Made by a program: the position numbers and the translations under genes. A model generated the notes under the pieces. It searched no databases and was not told the DNA's origin. It saw only the letters and a program-made list of their open reading frames with translations. DNA of 64,000 bases from Hyphomicrobiales bacterium (lineage in GTDB: Bacteria > Pseudomonadota > Alphaproteobacteria > Rhizobiales > Beijerinckiaceae): positions 1 to 64,000 of the forward strand of contig JAIXUP010000017.1 in the NCBI GenBank assembly GCA_027483505.1, in the 5' to 3' direction. Each line of letters begins with the position of its first letter. The first letter of the stretch is position 1. Positions 1 through 9,568 of this stretch are shown here, piece by piece.

Positions 1-723
1 AACGCGGGTCGGAGCGGAGGTGATCGGCGTGAACACCACGCGGTCGAGATTGTGCTCGACCTTGCCCCACCAGTTTGGGTTCTTTTCGAACACGGTCCGC
101 ACGCCGAGTTGGTGCTCGGTGATGCGGAACGGGCCGGTGCCATTGGTGTTGATGGTCGCGAAGCCGGGCGTCGTGGCCTGCGGAGCGGGCGGGATCTGGG
201 CGTTGTTCGCCTCGGTCCACTCCTTGTCCATGATGTACCAGGTGTCCCAGGCATAGTGCAGGATCGGGTTCGGGCTCTTGAGCCTCACGTCCACGGTGAA
301 GTCATCGACCTTGACGAACTCGGGATTGCCGGAGAGGCGGGAGGTCAGCTGCGAGTTGTTGGCAACCACGCGCTGGGCCGAGAACACGACGTCATCGGCA
401 TTGAAATCATTGCCGTTGTGGAACTTCACGCCCTTGCGCAGATAAAAGCGCCAGCGCAGGCCATTGTCGAGGACTTCCCAGCGCTCGGCGAGGCCGGGAA
501 TGATCTTGAGATCCTTGTCGCGCTTGGTCAGGCCTTCATAGACATTGCCCTGCAGGCCGAGGGTGGTGGTCTCGTTGATGCCGTAGGGATCGAGCGTGTT
601 GAGGTTGCCCTGGAAAGCCCAGCGCAGCGTCTGCTGGGCGCTGGCGGGCGCCGCGCCGAGGCTGGCGCCAGCAACCAGCGCAACGCCGGCAGCGAAGGCG
701 AGAAGTCGTCGCTTCGAGATCAT
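1..723 (-). CDS. ABC transporter family 5 solute-binding protein, partial
   Basis: This is the N-terminal 241 residues of a periplasmic binding protein for peptides or similar solutes; the C-terminal part lies beyond the window. It is absent from the ORF track because no stop codon is present. Reading the minus strand from the ATG at 723 gives a classic signal peptide (MISKRRLLAFAAGVALVAG, ending near ASAQQ). A family 5 (SBP_bac_5) N-terminal domain follows, with LNTLDPYGINET, a GNVYEGL segment and FHNGNDFNADDVVFS, which are hallmarks of DppA/OppA-like proteins. It delivers substrate to an ABC permease presumably encoded beyond the left edge. The neighbouring amidohydrolase and deacetylase genes suggest N-acylated amino acids or peptides as substrate, but that is inference. 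Confidence 0.9.
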   Translation of the reverse strand, partial: MISKRRLLAFAAGVALVAGASLGAAPASAQQTLRWAFQGNLNTLDPYGINETTTLGLQGNVYEGLTKRDKDLKIIPGLAERWEVLDNGLRWRFYLRKGVKFHNGNDFNADDVVFSAQRVVANNSQLTSRLSGNPEFVKVDDFTVDVRLKSPNPILHYAWDTWYIMDKEWTEANNAQIPPAPQATTPGFATINTNGTGPFRITEHQLGVRTVFEKNPNWWGKVEHNLDRVVFTPITSAPTRV

Positions 724-841
724 GTTCTATCGTCTCCCTGTTTGAACCGGTTGGCCCCCTGAAGGACCGCGCCCGATCTCACTCTGATCAGGCTTGCTGA
801 CACTAAACAGGCGAACTGTTCCGGCGTCCAGTCGCCAAATG

Positions 842-1807
842 TCACAAACCGAACTGCCCGCGCCAGGCGGCCACGTCCTCCAGCGCCACGTTCGAACCGC
901 AAAGGATCAGTCCGACGCGCGCCGCCGGCCCGAAGGCCGCGCGCCGCGTCATGGCCGCTGCCAGCACGCAGGCCGCAGCCGGTTCGACCAGCACACGCTC
1001 GTTCTGCAGCAGCCAGACCAGCTCGGTGACCGCGTCCCGGTCGGAAACCACCACGATTTCGTCGAGGAAGGCACGCGCGGCGGCCATCGTCCGCTGGGTG
1101 GCGAAGGGGGCACCGAGTGTCCGCGCAATGGAGGTCGGCCGCACCGCCACCGGCTTTCCGGCGGCGAGCGCCTCGGTCATCGTGGTCGCGCCCTCGGTTT
1201 CGACCCCGATGATGTGCAGAGCCGGATTGAGCGCCTTCATCGCCGCGCCGACGCCGGCCGAGAAACCGCCGCCGCCGATCGAGATGAACAGGTGAGTCAG
1301 GCCTTCCGCCTGCCGCGCGAATTCGAGGCCGAGCGTGCCGTGGCCGGCGATGATCAGCGGATCATCGAAGGAATGGATGTTCGTCCTGCCAGCGGCCGCG
1401 TGATCATCCGCCCTGGCGAAGGCGACGATCGCGTCCTCGCACAACTCGACTGTCCCGCCGGCCGCCTCGGTCAGCGCGATGTTGAACGGCGCGACGGTCC
1501 TGGGCATCAGGACGAGCGCATGCGAGCCGAGGGCGCGGGCCACCTGACTGACCGCGATCGCGTGGTTGCCGCCCGACACCGTGACCACGCCACGCGCCCG
1601 TTCCGCCTCCGTCATGCTCAGGAGCTTGTTGAACGAACCCCGCACCTTGAAGGAGCCGGCGTTCTGCAGGCATTCCAGTTTGAGGAACGCGTCCGAGCCC
1701 AGCCGTGCGCCCACGGCCGCACTCTGGATCGTCGGGGTCTGGCGGACCCGTCCGGCAATGCGCGCTTCAGCCGCGCGGATGTCATCGAGGGTCACGTCAA
1801 ACTGCAT
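842..1807 (-). CDS. Threonine/serine dehydratase-like PLP enzyme
   Basis: A 321-residue fold-type II PLP enzyme related to threonine/serine ammonia-lyases, which convert hydroxy-amino acids to 2-oxo acids and ammonia. The PLP lysine lies in NAGSFKVRGSFNKL near residue 53. SGGNHAIAVSQVARALG matches the substrate and PLP-anchoring loop, and ISIGGGGFSAGVGAA is the glycine-rich phosphate-binding loop. There is no C-terminal ACT regulatory domain, so it resembles the short catabolic type rather than biosynthetic IlvA. It is on the same strand as the upstream solute-binding protein and divergent from the ArgE-like gene. The exact substrate is not determinable; serine racemase-like or hydroxyectoine-pathway relatives are alternatives. 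Confidence 0.8.
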   Translation of the reverse strand: MQFDVTLDDIRAAEARIAGRVRQTPTIQSAAVGARLGSDAFLKLECLQNAGSFKVRGSFNKLLSMTEAERARGVVTVSGGNHAIAVSQVARALGSHALVLMPRTVAPFNIALTEAAGGTVELCEDAIVAFARADDHAAAGRTNIHSFDDPLIIAGHGTLGLEFARQAEGLTHLFISIGGGGFSAGVGAAMKALNPALHIIGVETEGATTMTEALAAGKPVAVRPTSIARTLGAPFATQRTMAAARAFLDEIVVVSDRDAVTELVWLLQNERVLVEPAAACVLAAAMTRRAAFGPAARVGLILCGSNVALEDVAAWRGQFGL

Positions 1808-1892
1808 GGGGATCGGCTCGCGGAAACATGAACAGCATCCAGCGTTCCGGTCCCGTCTTGTGTCAAGCCCGGACTGCCGCTACCGATAACGC

Positions 1893-3047
1893 ATGCACAT
1901 GACACCGACCGAAATGCTGGCCAGGCTCGTGGCCTTCCCGACCGAGCCGCACAGCAGCAACCTGCCGATCATCCATTTCATCCGCGATTATCTCGCCAGC
2001 CACGGCGTGGACAGCCACATCGTGCCGAGCCCCGACGGAACCAAGGCCAACCTGTTTGCCACGATCGGGCCGATGGTCGACGGCGGCGTGGTCCTCTCCG
2101 GCCACACCGATGTCGTCTCGGTGGCGGGGCAGGAATGGACGAGTGACCCGTGGACCCTGACCGAGCGCGACGGCAAGCTCTACGGGCGCGGCAGCTGCGA
2201 CATGAAGGGCTTCGATGCCCTCGGCCTTGCGCTGGTGCCCGACATGCTCAAGGCCGGGCTGAAGCGGCCTGTGCATCTGGCGCTGTCCTATGACGAGGAA
2301 ATCGGCTGCGTCGGCGCGCCCTTCATGATCGCCGAAATGGTGCGGCAGGGGCTCAAGCCCTCGGCGGTGATCGTCGGCGAGCCGTCGATGATGCAGGTGG
2401 TGACCGGCCACAAGGGCGGGACCCGCCTCCTGACCACGGTCAAGGGCTATGCGGTCCACTCAAGCCGGATGGACCTCGGCGTCTCGGCGGTGATGGTGGC
2501 GGCCCGGCTGATCGCCTGGCACGAAGACCAGATGCACCTCAGGGCGGCGAATGCCGACCCGGCCAGCCCGTTTGTCCCGCCTTATGCCACCTTCCACTGC
2601 GGAATCGTCAATGGCGGGACCGGCGCCAACATCACGGCGGAGAAATGCGTGTTCACCTCGGAGTTCCGGGTGATTCCGCCGGAAGATCCGCGCGAGGACA
2701 TCGCCCGCTACACGGCCTACGTGCGCGAGGTGATCGAGCCGGAGATGAAGCGCAAGTCGCCCAAGGCCGGCGTCGAGATCGAGCTCATGACCTCGGTTCC
2801 GCCGCTGCGTCCCGAAGCCGACGGGGCGGCCGAGCGCCTCGCCCGCCGTCTGACCGGTGACAATGGCAGCCACGTCGTCGCCTATGGCACCGAAGGCGGG
2901 CAGTTCCAGGAGGTCGGCTGGTCGACGGTGATCTGCGGACCCGGCGACATCGCGCAGGCCCATCAGCCCGACGAGTTCATCGCCATCAGCCAGATGCAGG
3001 CCGGCGAGCAGTTCATGCGTCGGCTGATCAGCGATCTGGCGCGCTGA
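1893..3047 (+). CDS. ArgE-like M20 deacetylase (acetylornithine deacetylase family)
   Basis: A 384-residue zinc amidohydrolase of the M20A/ArgE family, which removes an N-acyl group from amino acids such as N-acetylornithine. Metal-site motifs are LSGHTDVV, GRGSCDMKG, LSYDEEIGCVGAPF and, near the C terminus, QAHQPDEF. It begins MHMTPTEMLARLVAFPTE, and the second ATG (1899) is an equally possible start. A paralogue of nearly the same length lies at 13174. This copy sits in a catabolic neighbourhood with a transporter component, a dehydratase and an M20D amidohydrolase, so it may serve catabolism of N-acylated amino acids rather than arginine synthesis; that assignment is inference. Confidence 0.85.
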   Translation: MHMTPTEMLARLVAFPTEPHSSNLPIIHFIRDYLASHGVDSHIVPSPDGTKANLFATIGPMVDGGVVLSGHTDVVSVAGQEWTSDPWTLTERDGKLYGRGSCDMKGFDALGLALVPDMLKAGLKRPVHLALSYDEEIGCVGAPFMIAEMVRQGLKPSAVIVGEPSMMQVVTGHKGGTRLLTTVKGYAVHSSRMDLGVSAVMVAARLIAWHEDQMHLRAANADPASPFVPPYATFHCGIVNGGTGANITAEKCVFTSEFRVIPPEDPREDIARYTAYVREVIEPEMKRKSPKAGVEIELMTSVPPLRPEADGAAERLARRLTGDNGSHVVAYGTEGGQFQEVGWSTVICGPGDIAQAHQPDEFIAISQMQAGEQFMRRLISDLAR

Positions 3048-3188
3048 CCAGGCGCAGCTCTGCCTTCTGCGTCATGGCGCGGATGCCGTGATGGCGCTGG
3101 CATTGCCTATGCGCTCTGGTAAGCTTGATCCTATTGCACAACACCCCGAACCTGCCTGTCCCAACACAACCGTTCCGGTGATTTCATC

Positions 3189-4355
3189 ATGACCATCCAC
3201 CCCCGCATTGAAGCCATGAGCAGCGAGATCGCCGAGTGGCGCCGCGACTTCCACCGCAACCCGGAGCTGCTGTTCGATGTGTTCCGCACGGCGCAGGTGG
3301 TCGCGGACAAGCTCAAGGCCTTCGGTTGCGACGAGGTGGTGACGGGCATCGGGCGCACCGGCGTGGTCGCTGTGATCAAGGGCAAGGGCGCGCCATCGGG
3401 CAAGGTCATCGGCCTTCGGGCCGACATGGACGCCCTGCCGATCGATGAGCAGACCAACCTGCCCTACCGCTCGGCAACGCCGGGCAAGATGCATGCCTGC
3501 GGCCATGACGGGCACACCGCCATGCTGCTGGGCGCCGCCAGATATCTCGCCGAAACACGCAATTTCAGCGGCACGGCCGTGATCATCTTCCAGCCTGCCG
3601 AAGAGGGCGGCGGCGGCGGTCGCGAGATGGTCAAGGAAGGCATGATGGAGCGCTTCGGCGTGCAGGAGGTCTACGGCATGCACAACATGCCGGGCCTGCC
3701 CGTCGGCTCCTTCGCGGTGCGCCCGGGCGCCATGATGGCCGCCGCAGACCGCTTCCTGATCACGCTCGAAGGGCGCGGCGGGCACGCGGCCAAACCGAAC
3801 GACACGATCGATCCTGTGGTGGCCAGCGCCCAGATCATTTCCGCGCTTCAGACGATCGCATCGCGCAACTGCGATCCGCTCGATTCCGTCGTCGTGTCGG
3901 TGACAGCGGTGAAGGCCGGGGAAGCCTTCAACGTCATCCCGCAGACCGCGGAGATGAAGGGCACGGTGCGCACCCTGTCGAAGGAGATGCGCGACATCGC
4001 CGAGGAAAGGCTGCGGGCCATCGTGACGGGGATCGCCGCCGCCATGGGCTGCAAGGCCGAGATCGAGTACGAGCGCGGCTATCCGGTGACCTTCAACCAT
4101 GCCGGGCAGACGGATTTCGCGACGAGGGTCGCGTCCAGCCTCGTCGGCGCGGCCAATGTCGACACCTCGGTGCCGCCGACGATGGGCTCGGAGGACTTTT
4201 CCTTCATGCTGGAAGAGCGTCCCGGGAGCTACATCTTCATGGGCAATGGCGACAGCGCCGGGCTGCATCATCCGGCCTATGACTTCAACGACAAGGCGAT
4301 CCCCGTCGGCGTTGCCTACTGGGCCGGCCTTGTCGAAACGGCGATGCCAGCCTGA
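3189..4355 (+). CDS. M20D amidohydrolase (hippurate hydrolase-like)
   Basis: A 388-residue M20D-family amidohydrolase, related to hippurate hydrolase and N-acyl-L-amino acid amidohydrolases that cleave N-acyl or N-aroyl amino acids. Visible metal-site elements are GLRADMDALPI, MHACGHDGHTAML with the family cysteine, IFQPAEEGGGGG with the catalytic glutamate, YGMHN, and LHHPAYDFND at the C terminus. The dimerisation lid domain runs from about residue 185 to 300 (GRGGHAAKPNDTIDPV). No signal peptide is seen, so it is cytoplasmic. It is followed 21 bases later by an FAD oxidoreductase on the same strand, suggesting an operon for amino-acid derivative breakdown. Confidence 0.88.
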   Translation: MTIHPRIEAMSSEIAEWRRDFHRNPELLFDVFRTAQVVADKLKAFGCDEVVTGIGRTGVVAVIKGKGAPSGKVIGLRADMDALPIDEQTNLPYRSATPGKMHACGHDGHTAMLLGAARYLAETRNFSGTAVIIFQPAEEGGGGGREMVKEGMMERFGVQEVYGMHNMPGLPVGSFAVRPGAMMAAADRFLITLEGRGGHAAKPNDTIDPVVASAQIISALQTIASRNCDPLDSVVVSVTAVKAGEAFNVIPQTAEMKGTVRTLSKEMRDIAEERLRAIVTGIAAAMGCKAEIEYERGYPVTFNHAGQTDFATRVASSLVGAANVDTSVPPTMGSEDFSFMLEERPGSYIFMGNGDSAGLHHPAYDFNDKAIPVGVAYWAGLVETAMPA

Positions 4356-4376
4356 TCAGTCCGGGTCCTGCCGGTC

Positions 4377-5480
4377 ATGGCGGACATTGACTGCATCGTG
4401 GCAGGGGCCGGCGTCGTCGGCCTTGCGGTCGCACGCGCGCTGGCTCTCTCCGGCCGCGAGGTGCTGGTGGTCGACGCCGAGGCGGGCATCGGCACACAGA
4501 CCTCCTCGCGCAACAGCGAGGTGATCCATGCCGGGCTGTACTACCCGGAGGGCTCGGCGAAGGCACGGCTCTGCGTGGCCGGCAAACATGCGCTCTATGC
4601 CTACCTGTCCGAGCGCGGGCTTGCATATGAACGCTGCGGTAAGCTGATCGTCGCCACAAGGCCCGAGCAGGTCACGAAGCTCGAAGCGATCATCACGCGC
4701 GGCACGGCGGCGGGCGTCGGGGATCTGCGGATGATCGGCCCTGCCGAGATCGCGGCCATGGAACCGGAGGTGTCCGCCGTCGCGGCGGTCTGGTCGCCAT
4801 CAACGGGCGTGGTCGATTCCCACGCCTTCATGCTGTCGCTGCAGGGCGATGTCGAGAATGCGGGCGGCGTCTTCGCCTTCGGCGCGCCCGTCACAGGGCT
4901 GCGGCGCGCCGGCGGGATGATGGTCGTCTCGACCGGCGGGCCGGAACCGGCCGAGATCAGCACCGATCTGTTCGTCAACAGCGCCGGCCACGGCGCGCCA
5001 CGGCTGGCGGCGCTGCTGGCCGACTATCCCGCGCAGCTCCTGCCACGCCAGGCCTATGCCAAGGGAAACTACTTCGCGTTGGCGGGGCGTCAGCCCTTCC
5101 GCCGGCTGATCTACCCGACGCCGGAAGCGGCAGGGCTCGGCGTGCATGCCACCATCGATCTGGCCGGGCGGGTACGGTTCGGCCCGGATGTGGAATGGGT
5201 GGCCTCCGAGCACGACCTTGCGGTTGATCCGGCCCGGGCGGCGAGCTTTTACGCCGCTATCCGCAGCTACTGGCCGGGCCTGCCCGACGGGGCGCTGACG
5301 CCAGACTACGCAGGCATCAGGCCAAAGATCCATGGACCTTCCGAGCCGATGCCGGACTTCCGCGTCGAGGGCCCGGCGGCGCATGGCGTTCAGGGCTTTG
5401 TCACCCTGTTCGGGATCGAAAGCCCGGGCCTGACGGCCAGCCTCGCTATCGGCGAGGAGGTCGCGCGGCTGGCCGGCTGA
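4377..5480 (+). CDS. FAD-dependent oxidoreductase of the DAO / L-2-hydroxyglutarate oxidase type
   Basis: A 367-residue FAD-binding oxidoreductase. The N-terminal dinucleotide-binding motif is [16 protein letters not shown], and the [15 protein letters not shown] segment is characteristic of LhgO/L2HGDH-like members of the D-amino-acid-oxidase superfamily. [17 protein letters not shown] at the C terminus completes the FAD site. Such enzymes oxidise 2-hydroxy acids or amines and pass electrons to oxygen or the quinone pool. It lies 21 bases after the M20D amidohydrolase in the same direction. The substrate is unresolved; the name L-2-hydroxyglutarate oxidase would be overprecise. Confidence 0.82.
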   Translation: MADIDCIVAGAGVVGLAVARALALSGREVLVVDAEAGIGTQTSSRNSEVIHAGLYYPEGSAKARLCVAGKHALYAYLSERGLAYERCGKLIVATRPEQVTKLEAIITRGTAAGVGDLRMIGPAEIAAMEPEVSAVAAVWSPSTGVVDSHAFMLSLQGDVENAGGVFAFGAPVTGLRRAGGMMVVSTGGPEPAEISTDLFVNSAGHGAPRLAALLADYPAQLLPRQAYAKGNYFALAGRQPFRRLIYPTPEAAGLGVHATIDLAGRVRFGPDVEWVASEHDLAVDPARAASFYAAIRSYWPGLPDGALTPDYAGIRPKIHGPSEPMPDFRVEGPAAHGVQGFVTLFGIESPGLTASLAIGEEVARLAG

Positions 5481-5489
5481 GCAGAGGCC

Positions 5490-6059
5490 TCAGTCCTTGG
5501 CGCGCTCGACGTAGGTGCCGTCCTCGGTCTGCACCACGATGCGCGTGCCCACCGCGATGTGGGGCGGGACCATGACGCGCACACCATTGTTCATGATGGC
5601 GGGCTTGTAGGAGGACGATGCGGTCTGGTTCTTGATCGCCGGCTCGGTCTCGGTCACCTCAAGCACGATGCGGGCGGGAAGCTGGATGCCGACCGCGTTC
5701 TCCTCGAAGATCGAGAGCTGGCAGATCATGCCTTCCTGCAGGTAGGGCGCGTAGTCGCCGACCACGTCCGCCGACACGGTCAACTGCTCGTAGTTCTCGG
5801 GGTTCATGAACACATAGTTCTCGCCATCCTGGTACAGGTAGGAGAATTCGCGGTCTTCCACGAAGGCGCGCTCCACCTGTTCGGTCGTCTTGTAGCGCTG
5901 CGAGGTCTTCACGCCGTCCGACAGGCGGCGCATGTCGATCTGGGTGGTGGGCGTGCCCTTGCCAGGGAAGAAGCTCTCCGCCGACAGGACGGCGTAGAGA
6001 CGGCCGTCGACTTCGAGGATGTTGCCCTTGCGCACGGTGCTGGCGATGACTCTGGTCAC
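5490..6059 (-). CDS. efp: Elongation factor P
   Basis: EF-P relieves ribosome stalling at polyproline stretches. Starting at the GTG at 6059 gives [13 protein letters not shown] and 189 residues, the normal family length, with an AAGGA ribosome-binding site just upstream. The 235-residue ORF in the track is an upstream over-extension. The modification loop reads SFFPGKGTP, placing the lysine exactly at residue 34, the position that is beta-lysylated in Escherichia coli. The three domains end with the conserved [12 protein letters not shown] and [11 protein letters not shown]. The gene is divergent from epmA and epmB, the enzymes that make and attach beta-lysine, so modification at Lys34 is strongly implied. 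Confidence 0.96.
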   Translation of the reverse strand: MTRVIASTVRKGNILEVDGRLYAVLSAESFFPGKGTPTTQIDMRRLSDGVKTSQRYKTTEQVERAFVEDREFSYLYQDGENYVFMNPENYEQLTVSADVVGDYAPYLQEGMICQLSIFEENAVGIQLPARIVLEVTETEPAIKNQTASSSYKPAIMNNGVRVMVPPHIAVGTRIVVQTEDGTYVERAKD

Positions 6060-6154
6060 GTGATGTCCTTGGCGATACATCAGGCGCGAAAGCGCGGCTG
6101 ATCGAATGATTTGGCGCGCGTCACTGACAGATTTTGCTGCGGAAGGGAAGCCCC

Positions 6155-7249
6155 ATGGCGCATGGGCCAGAGCACCGGGCACGTCCGATGCCGCCATCGC
6201 GGCGCTGGTGGCAGAGCGATGAGCACATGCGCCGGCGGCCCTATCTGCTGAAGCGCAACGCCATCATCGCAGCGTTCCGCGCCTGGTTCGCTGCGCGCGA
6301 CTTCGTCACGGTCGAGGGCGCGGCCCTGCAGGTCTCGCCGGGCAATGAGACGCATCTGCACGCCTTCGGCACCAGCGAGGTCGGCCTCGACGGAAGCCGG
6401 GCGCCGCTTTACCTGCACACCTCGCCGGAGTTCGCCGCAAAGAAGCTGCTGGCCGCCGGCGAGGAACGGATCGTCGACTTCGCCCGCGTGTTCCGCAACC
6501 GCGAGCGCAGCGCGCTGCATCATCCCGAATTCACCATGCTCGAATGGTATCGGACAAACGAGCCCTACGAGGCGCTGATGGACGACTGCGCGGCGCTGCT
6601 GGCGCTGGTCGCGACCACCGCCGGAGCGAGCCATCTGGTCTTCCGAGGACGCGCCTGCGATCCCTTCGCCAGTCCGGACCGGCTGACAGTAGCGGACGCG
6701 TTCCTGCGCCATGCCGGCGTCGACCTCCTGGCGACGGTCGACAGCCATGGCGCGGGCGAAAGGTCGAGGCTGGATGCGCAAGCCAGTCGGATCGGGGTGC
6801 GCACTGCGGCCGATGACAGCTGGAGCGACATCTACAGCCGCATCCTGCAAGAGCGGGTCGAGCCGCAACTGGGCATCGGATGCGCCACGATCTTGTGCGA
6901 ATACCCGATCTCCGAGGCGGCGCTGGCGCGGCCCAAGCCAGCCGACCCGCGCCTCGCCGAACGCTTCGAATTGTATGCCTGCGGAGTCGAACTCGCCAAC
7001 GCCTTCTGCGAGTTGACCGACCCTGTCGAGCAGCGCCGCCGCTTCGAGGATGACATGACCCAGAAGCAGGCGATCTATGGCGAACGCTATCCGATCGACG
7101 AGGACCTGCTGGCCGCCCTGCCGCTGATGCCGCCCACCTCCGGCATCGCGCTCGGCCTTGACCGTCTCGTGATGTTGGCCGTGGGCGCGGACAGCATCGC
7201 CGATGTGATCTGGACGCCGGTGGCTGAACAGGCCATGACGGCGCCATGA
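6155..7249 (+). CDS. epmA: EF-P--(R)-beta-lysine ligase EpmA (GenX/PoxA/YjeA)
   Basis: A class II aminoacyl-tRNA synthetase paralogue of the lysyl-tRNA synthetase catalytic core, without an anticodon-binding domain. It ligates beta-lysine to Lys34 of EF-P. Class II motif 2 is seen as [23 protein letters not shown], and motif 3 as [13 protein letters not shown] take the start as the ATG at 6155, preceded by GGAAGGGAAG, giving 364 residues; E. coli EpmA is about 325, so the N terminus may be a little shorter ([11 protein letters not shown]). Its stop overlaps the epmB start by four bases (ATGA), indicating translational coupling. Confidence 0.93.
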   Translation: MAHGPEHRARPMPPSRRWWQSDEHMRRRPYLLKRNAIIAAFRAWFAARDFVTVEGAALQVSPGNETHLHAFGTSEVGLDGSRAPLYLHTSPEFAAKKLLAAGEERIVDFARVFRNRERSALHHPEFTMLEWYRTNEPYEALMDDCAALLALVATTAGASHLVFRGRACDPFASPDRLTVADAFLRHAGVDLLATVDSHGAGERSRLDAQASRIGVRTAADDSWSDIYSRILQERVEPQLGIGCATILCEYPISEAALARPKPADPRLAERFELYACGVELANAFCELTDPVEQRRRFEDDMTQKQAIYGERYPIDEDLLAALPLMPPTSGIALGLDRLVMLAVGADSIADVIWTPVAEQAMTAP

Positions 7250-8301
7250 CCACGCGGACAACCTTGCGAACACCGGCCGATCTGGCCTCCGCCGGCGTGA
7301 TCGGCCCGGACCAGGTGGTTGCGCTCGAGGCGGTCGCGCGGCGCTACGCCATCGCCGTGACCCCGGCCATGTCAAAGCTGATCCGGAGACCCGACGACGC
7401 CATCGCGCGCCAGTTCGTGCCGGATGTGCGTGAACTTGCGACGACGCCGGATGAGCGCACCGATCCAATCGGCGACGCGGCGCATTCGCCGGTCGAGGGC
7501 ATCGTCCACCGCTATCCGGACCGGGCCCTGATCAAGATGGTGCACGCCTGCCCGGTCTATTGCCGGTTCTGCTTCCGGCGCGAGATGGTCGGGCCGGGGG
7601 GCGCAGCGCTGACCGGGGCCGCACTCGAGCGCGCCATGGCCTATCTTCAGGACCAGACCGGCATCTGGGAGGTGATCGTCACCGGGGGCGATCCGTTCAT
7701 GCTTACAGCGCGACGGGTCGAGGCGCTGATGCGCCGGCTCGGCGAGATGGCGCATATCCGCGTCGTGCGCTGGCACACGCGCGTGCCGATCGTGGATCCT
7801 GCCCGCGTCAGTCCGGCGCTGGTGCGCGCGCTGCGCATCGGCGGCAAGGCGGTGTATGTCGGCCTTCATGCCAACCATCCCGAGGAGTTCACGCCCGAGG
7901 CAGAGACCGCCATCGCCATGCTGGCGGATGCGGGGATCGCGCTGGTGAGCCAGAGCGTCCTGCTCAAGGGCGTCAACAACGACGCTGTGACGCTGGCTGC
8001 GCTGATGCGCCGCTTCGTCGAAAACAGGGTTCAGCCCTACTACCTCCACCATCCGGACCTTGCGCCGGGAACGTCGCATTTCCGGGTCACACTTGACGAG
8101 GGCCAGGCCTTGATGACGGCGCTCCGCGGCCACCTCTCCGGGCTTGCGCAACCGACCTATGTGCTCGATATCCCCGGCGGACATGGCAAGGTTCCGGTCG
8201 GGCCATCCTTCCTCGCGACCGCAAGCGACGGCGCCGTTCACGTCACCGACCGGAAGGGCGTGGCTCATCTTTATCCGCCGAAGGACAGCACCACTCCATG
8301 A
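7246..8301 (+). CDS. epmB: EF-P lysine 2,3-aminomutase EpmB
   Basis: A 351-residue radical-SAM, PLP-dependent lysine 2,3-aminomutase that isomerises alpha-lysine to (R)-beta-lysine for EF-P modification. The radical-SAM cluster motif CxxxCxxC is present as CPVYCRFCFRR near residue 105. The PLP lysine region lies at the C terminus (VLDIPGGHGKVPV), as in the KamA/YjeK family. It overlaps epmA by ATGA and is itself overlapped by the next flavoprotein gene, so the three form one translational unit. The context with efp and epmA makes EpmB far more likely than catabolic KamA. No epmC-like hydroxylase is seen in the window. Confidence 0.94.
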   Translation: MTTRTTLRTPADLASAGVIGPDQVVALEAVARRYAIAVTPAMSKLIRRPDDAIARQFVPDVRELATTPDERTDPIGDAAHSPVEGIVHRYPDRALIKMVHACPVYCRFCFRREMVGPGGAALTGAALERAMAYLQDQTGIWEVIVTGGDPFMLTARRVEALMRRLGEMAHIRVVRWHTRVPIVDPARVSPALVRALRIGGKAVYVGLHANHPEEFTPEAETAIAMLADAGIALVSQSVLLKGVNNDAVTLAALMRRFVENRVQPYYLHHPDLAPGTSHFRVTLDEGQALMTALRGHLSGLAQPTYVLDIPGGHGKVPVGPSFLATASDGAVHVTDRKGVAHLYPPKDSTTP

Positions 8302-9542
8302 CAGACCTGCCACGGCGCACAGCCGCCATCATCGGGGCGGGGCCGGCGGGCCTGATCGCCGCCGAGCATCTGGCGCAGGCTGGCCTCATGGTCACGGTGT
8401 ATGAGCGCATGCCCTCGCCAGCCCGGAAATTCCTGATGGCCGGGCGCGGCGGGCTCAATCTCACCCATTCGGAGCCCATCGAGCGTTTCGGGGCGCGCTA
8501 TGGCGAGGCCGCAGGCTGGATTGCACCGATGCTTGCGGACTTGCCGCCATCGGCCCTGATCGATTGGTGCGAGGGGCTTGGCCAGCCGACCTTCGTTGGC
8601 AGTTCGGGCCGCGTCTTCCCCAAATCCTTCAAGACCTCACCCTTGCTGCGCGCCTGGCTGGCGCGGCTCGACAGCCTTGGCGTCACTCTCCTGACCGGCA
8701 CCGCATGGGCCGGCTGGAGCGACGACGGGGCGCTCCGACTGGTCCGGAAGGGCGCCGAAAGCCGGGTGACGCCGGATGTCACCGTGCTGGCGCTTGGCGG
8801 GGCCAGTTGGCCGCGGCTGGGCTCCGACGGGCAATGGGTGCAGCTCCTGCGCGGCGCCGGTGCAGCCGTGTCAAACCTCTCGCCCGCCAATGTCGGGGTT
8901 CTGGTCGACTGGTCTGCGCCGGTGCGCGAGCGTGCCCATGGCGAGCCGCTGAAGCGCATTGCGCTCAGCCACGGCGGTCGCAACCAGCGGGGCGAGGCCG
9001 TCATCACCCGCACCGGGCTGGAAGGCGGGGCCGTCTATGCGCTCAGCGCCTCGATCCGGCAGGCCCTCATGGCCGCGCCCTCGACAACCCTGATGCTTGA
9101 TCTCAGGGCCGACCTGACGCTTGAGGCGCTCGCGGCAAAGCTGGATGGCCCACGGCAGGGCGCATCGACCTCAACCATCCTGCGCAAGCGGGGCGGGCTT
9201 TCGCCGGCCGCCGCCCTGCTGGCCCGGGAAGCGGGCCCGCTGCCGGACGGACCAAAGCAACTCGCCGAGCGCATCAAGGCGGTCCCGATCCGTGTGACAG
9301 GGCTGTCCGCCTTCGAGCGAGCCATCTCGTCCTCAGGCGGCGTCAAGCATGAGGCGGTCGACGCGTCCCTGATGCTCAGGGCGCGGCCGGGCGTGTTCGT
9401 GGCCGGCGAAATGCTCGACTGGGAAGCACCGACGGGCGGCTATCTGCTGCAGGCCTGCTTCGCCAGCGGTCTGACGGCGGCGAAGGGCGCGCTGGCCTGG
9501 CTTGCAGCCGGGTCTGTCCATCCGGACCCGGCCGACAGGTGA
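8298..9542 (+). CDS. TIGR03862-type flavoprotein (HI0933/BaiN family)
   Basis: A 414-residue NAD(P)/FAD-dependent oxidoreductase of the HI0933-like family, subfamily TIGR03862 from its features. The N-terminal Rossmann motif is IIGAGPAGLIAAEHLAQAG. The family signature FLMAGRGGLNLTHSEP follows near residue 48, and the C-terminal FAD segment is GEMLDWEAPTGGYLLQACFASG. The natural reaction of most members is unknown. Its ATG overlaps the epmB stop (ATGA), so it is translated from the same mRNA as the EF-P modification enzymes. Whether it takes part in that pathway, for instance as a reductant, is not shown by sequence. Confidence 0.85.
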   Translation: MTDLPRRTAAIIGAGPAGLIAAEHLAQAGLMVTVYERMPSPARKFLMAGRGGLNLTHSEPIERFGARYGEAAGWIAPMLADLPPSALIDWCEGLGQPTFVGSSGRVFPKSFKTSPLLRAWLARLDSLGVTLLTGTAWAGWSDDGALRLVRKGAESRVTPDVTVLALGGASWPRLGSDGQWVQLLRGAGAAVSNLSPANVGVLVDWSAPVRERAHGEPLKRIALSHGGRNQRGEAVITRTGLEGGAVYALSASIRQALMAAPSTTLMLDLRADLTLEALAAKLDGPRQGASTSTILRKRGGLSPAAALLAREAGPLPDGPKQLAERIKAVPIRVTGLSAFERAISSSGGVKHEAVDASLMLRARPGVFVAGEMLDWEAPTGGYLLQACFASGLTAAKGALAWLAAGSVHPDPADR

Positions 9543-9568
9543 TGGCTCAGACCGCGTCCGCGACCGCT

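Noticed and set aside
52-762. A 236-residue plus-strand ORF at the left edge
   Set aside because: It is the shadow of the partial solute-binding protein gene on the minus strand, which has a clear signal peptide and domain.
794-1831. A 345-residue plus-strand ORF
   Set aside because: It is the complement of the PLP dehydratase gene and reads as Arg/Gly/His-rich noise.
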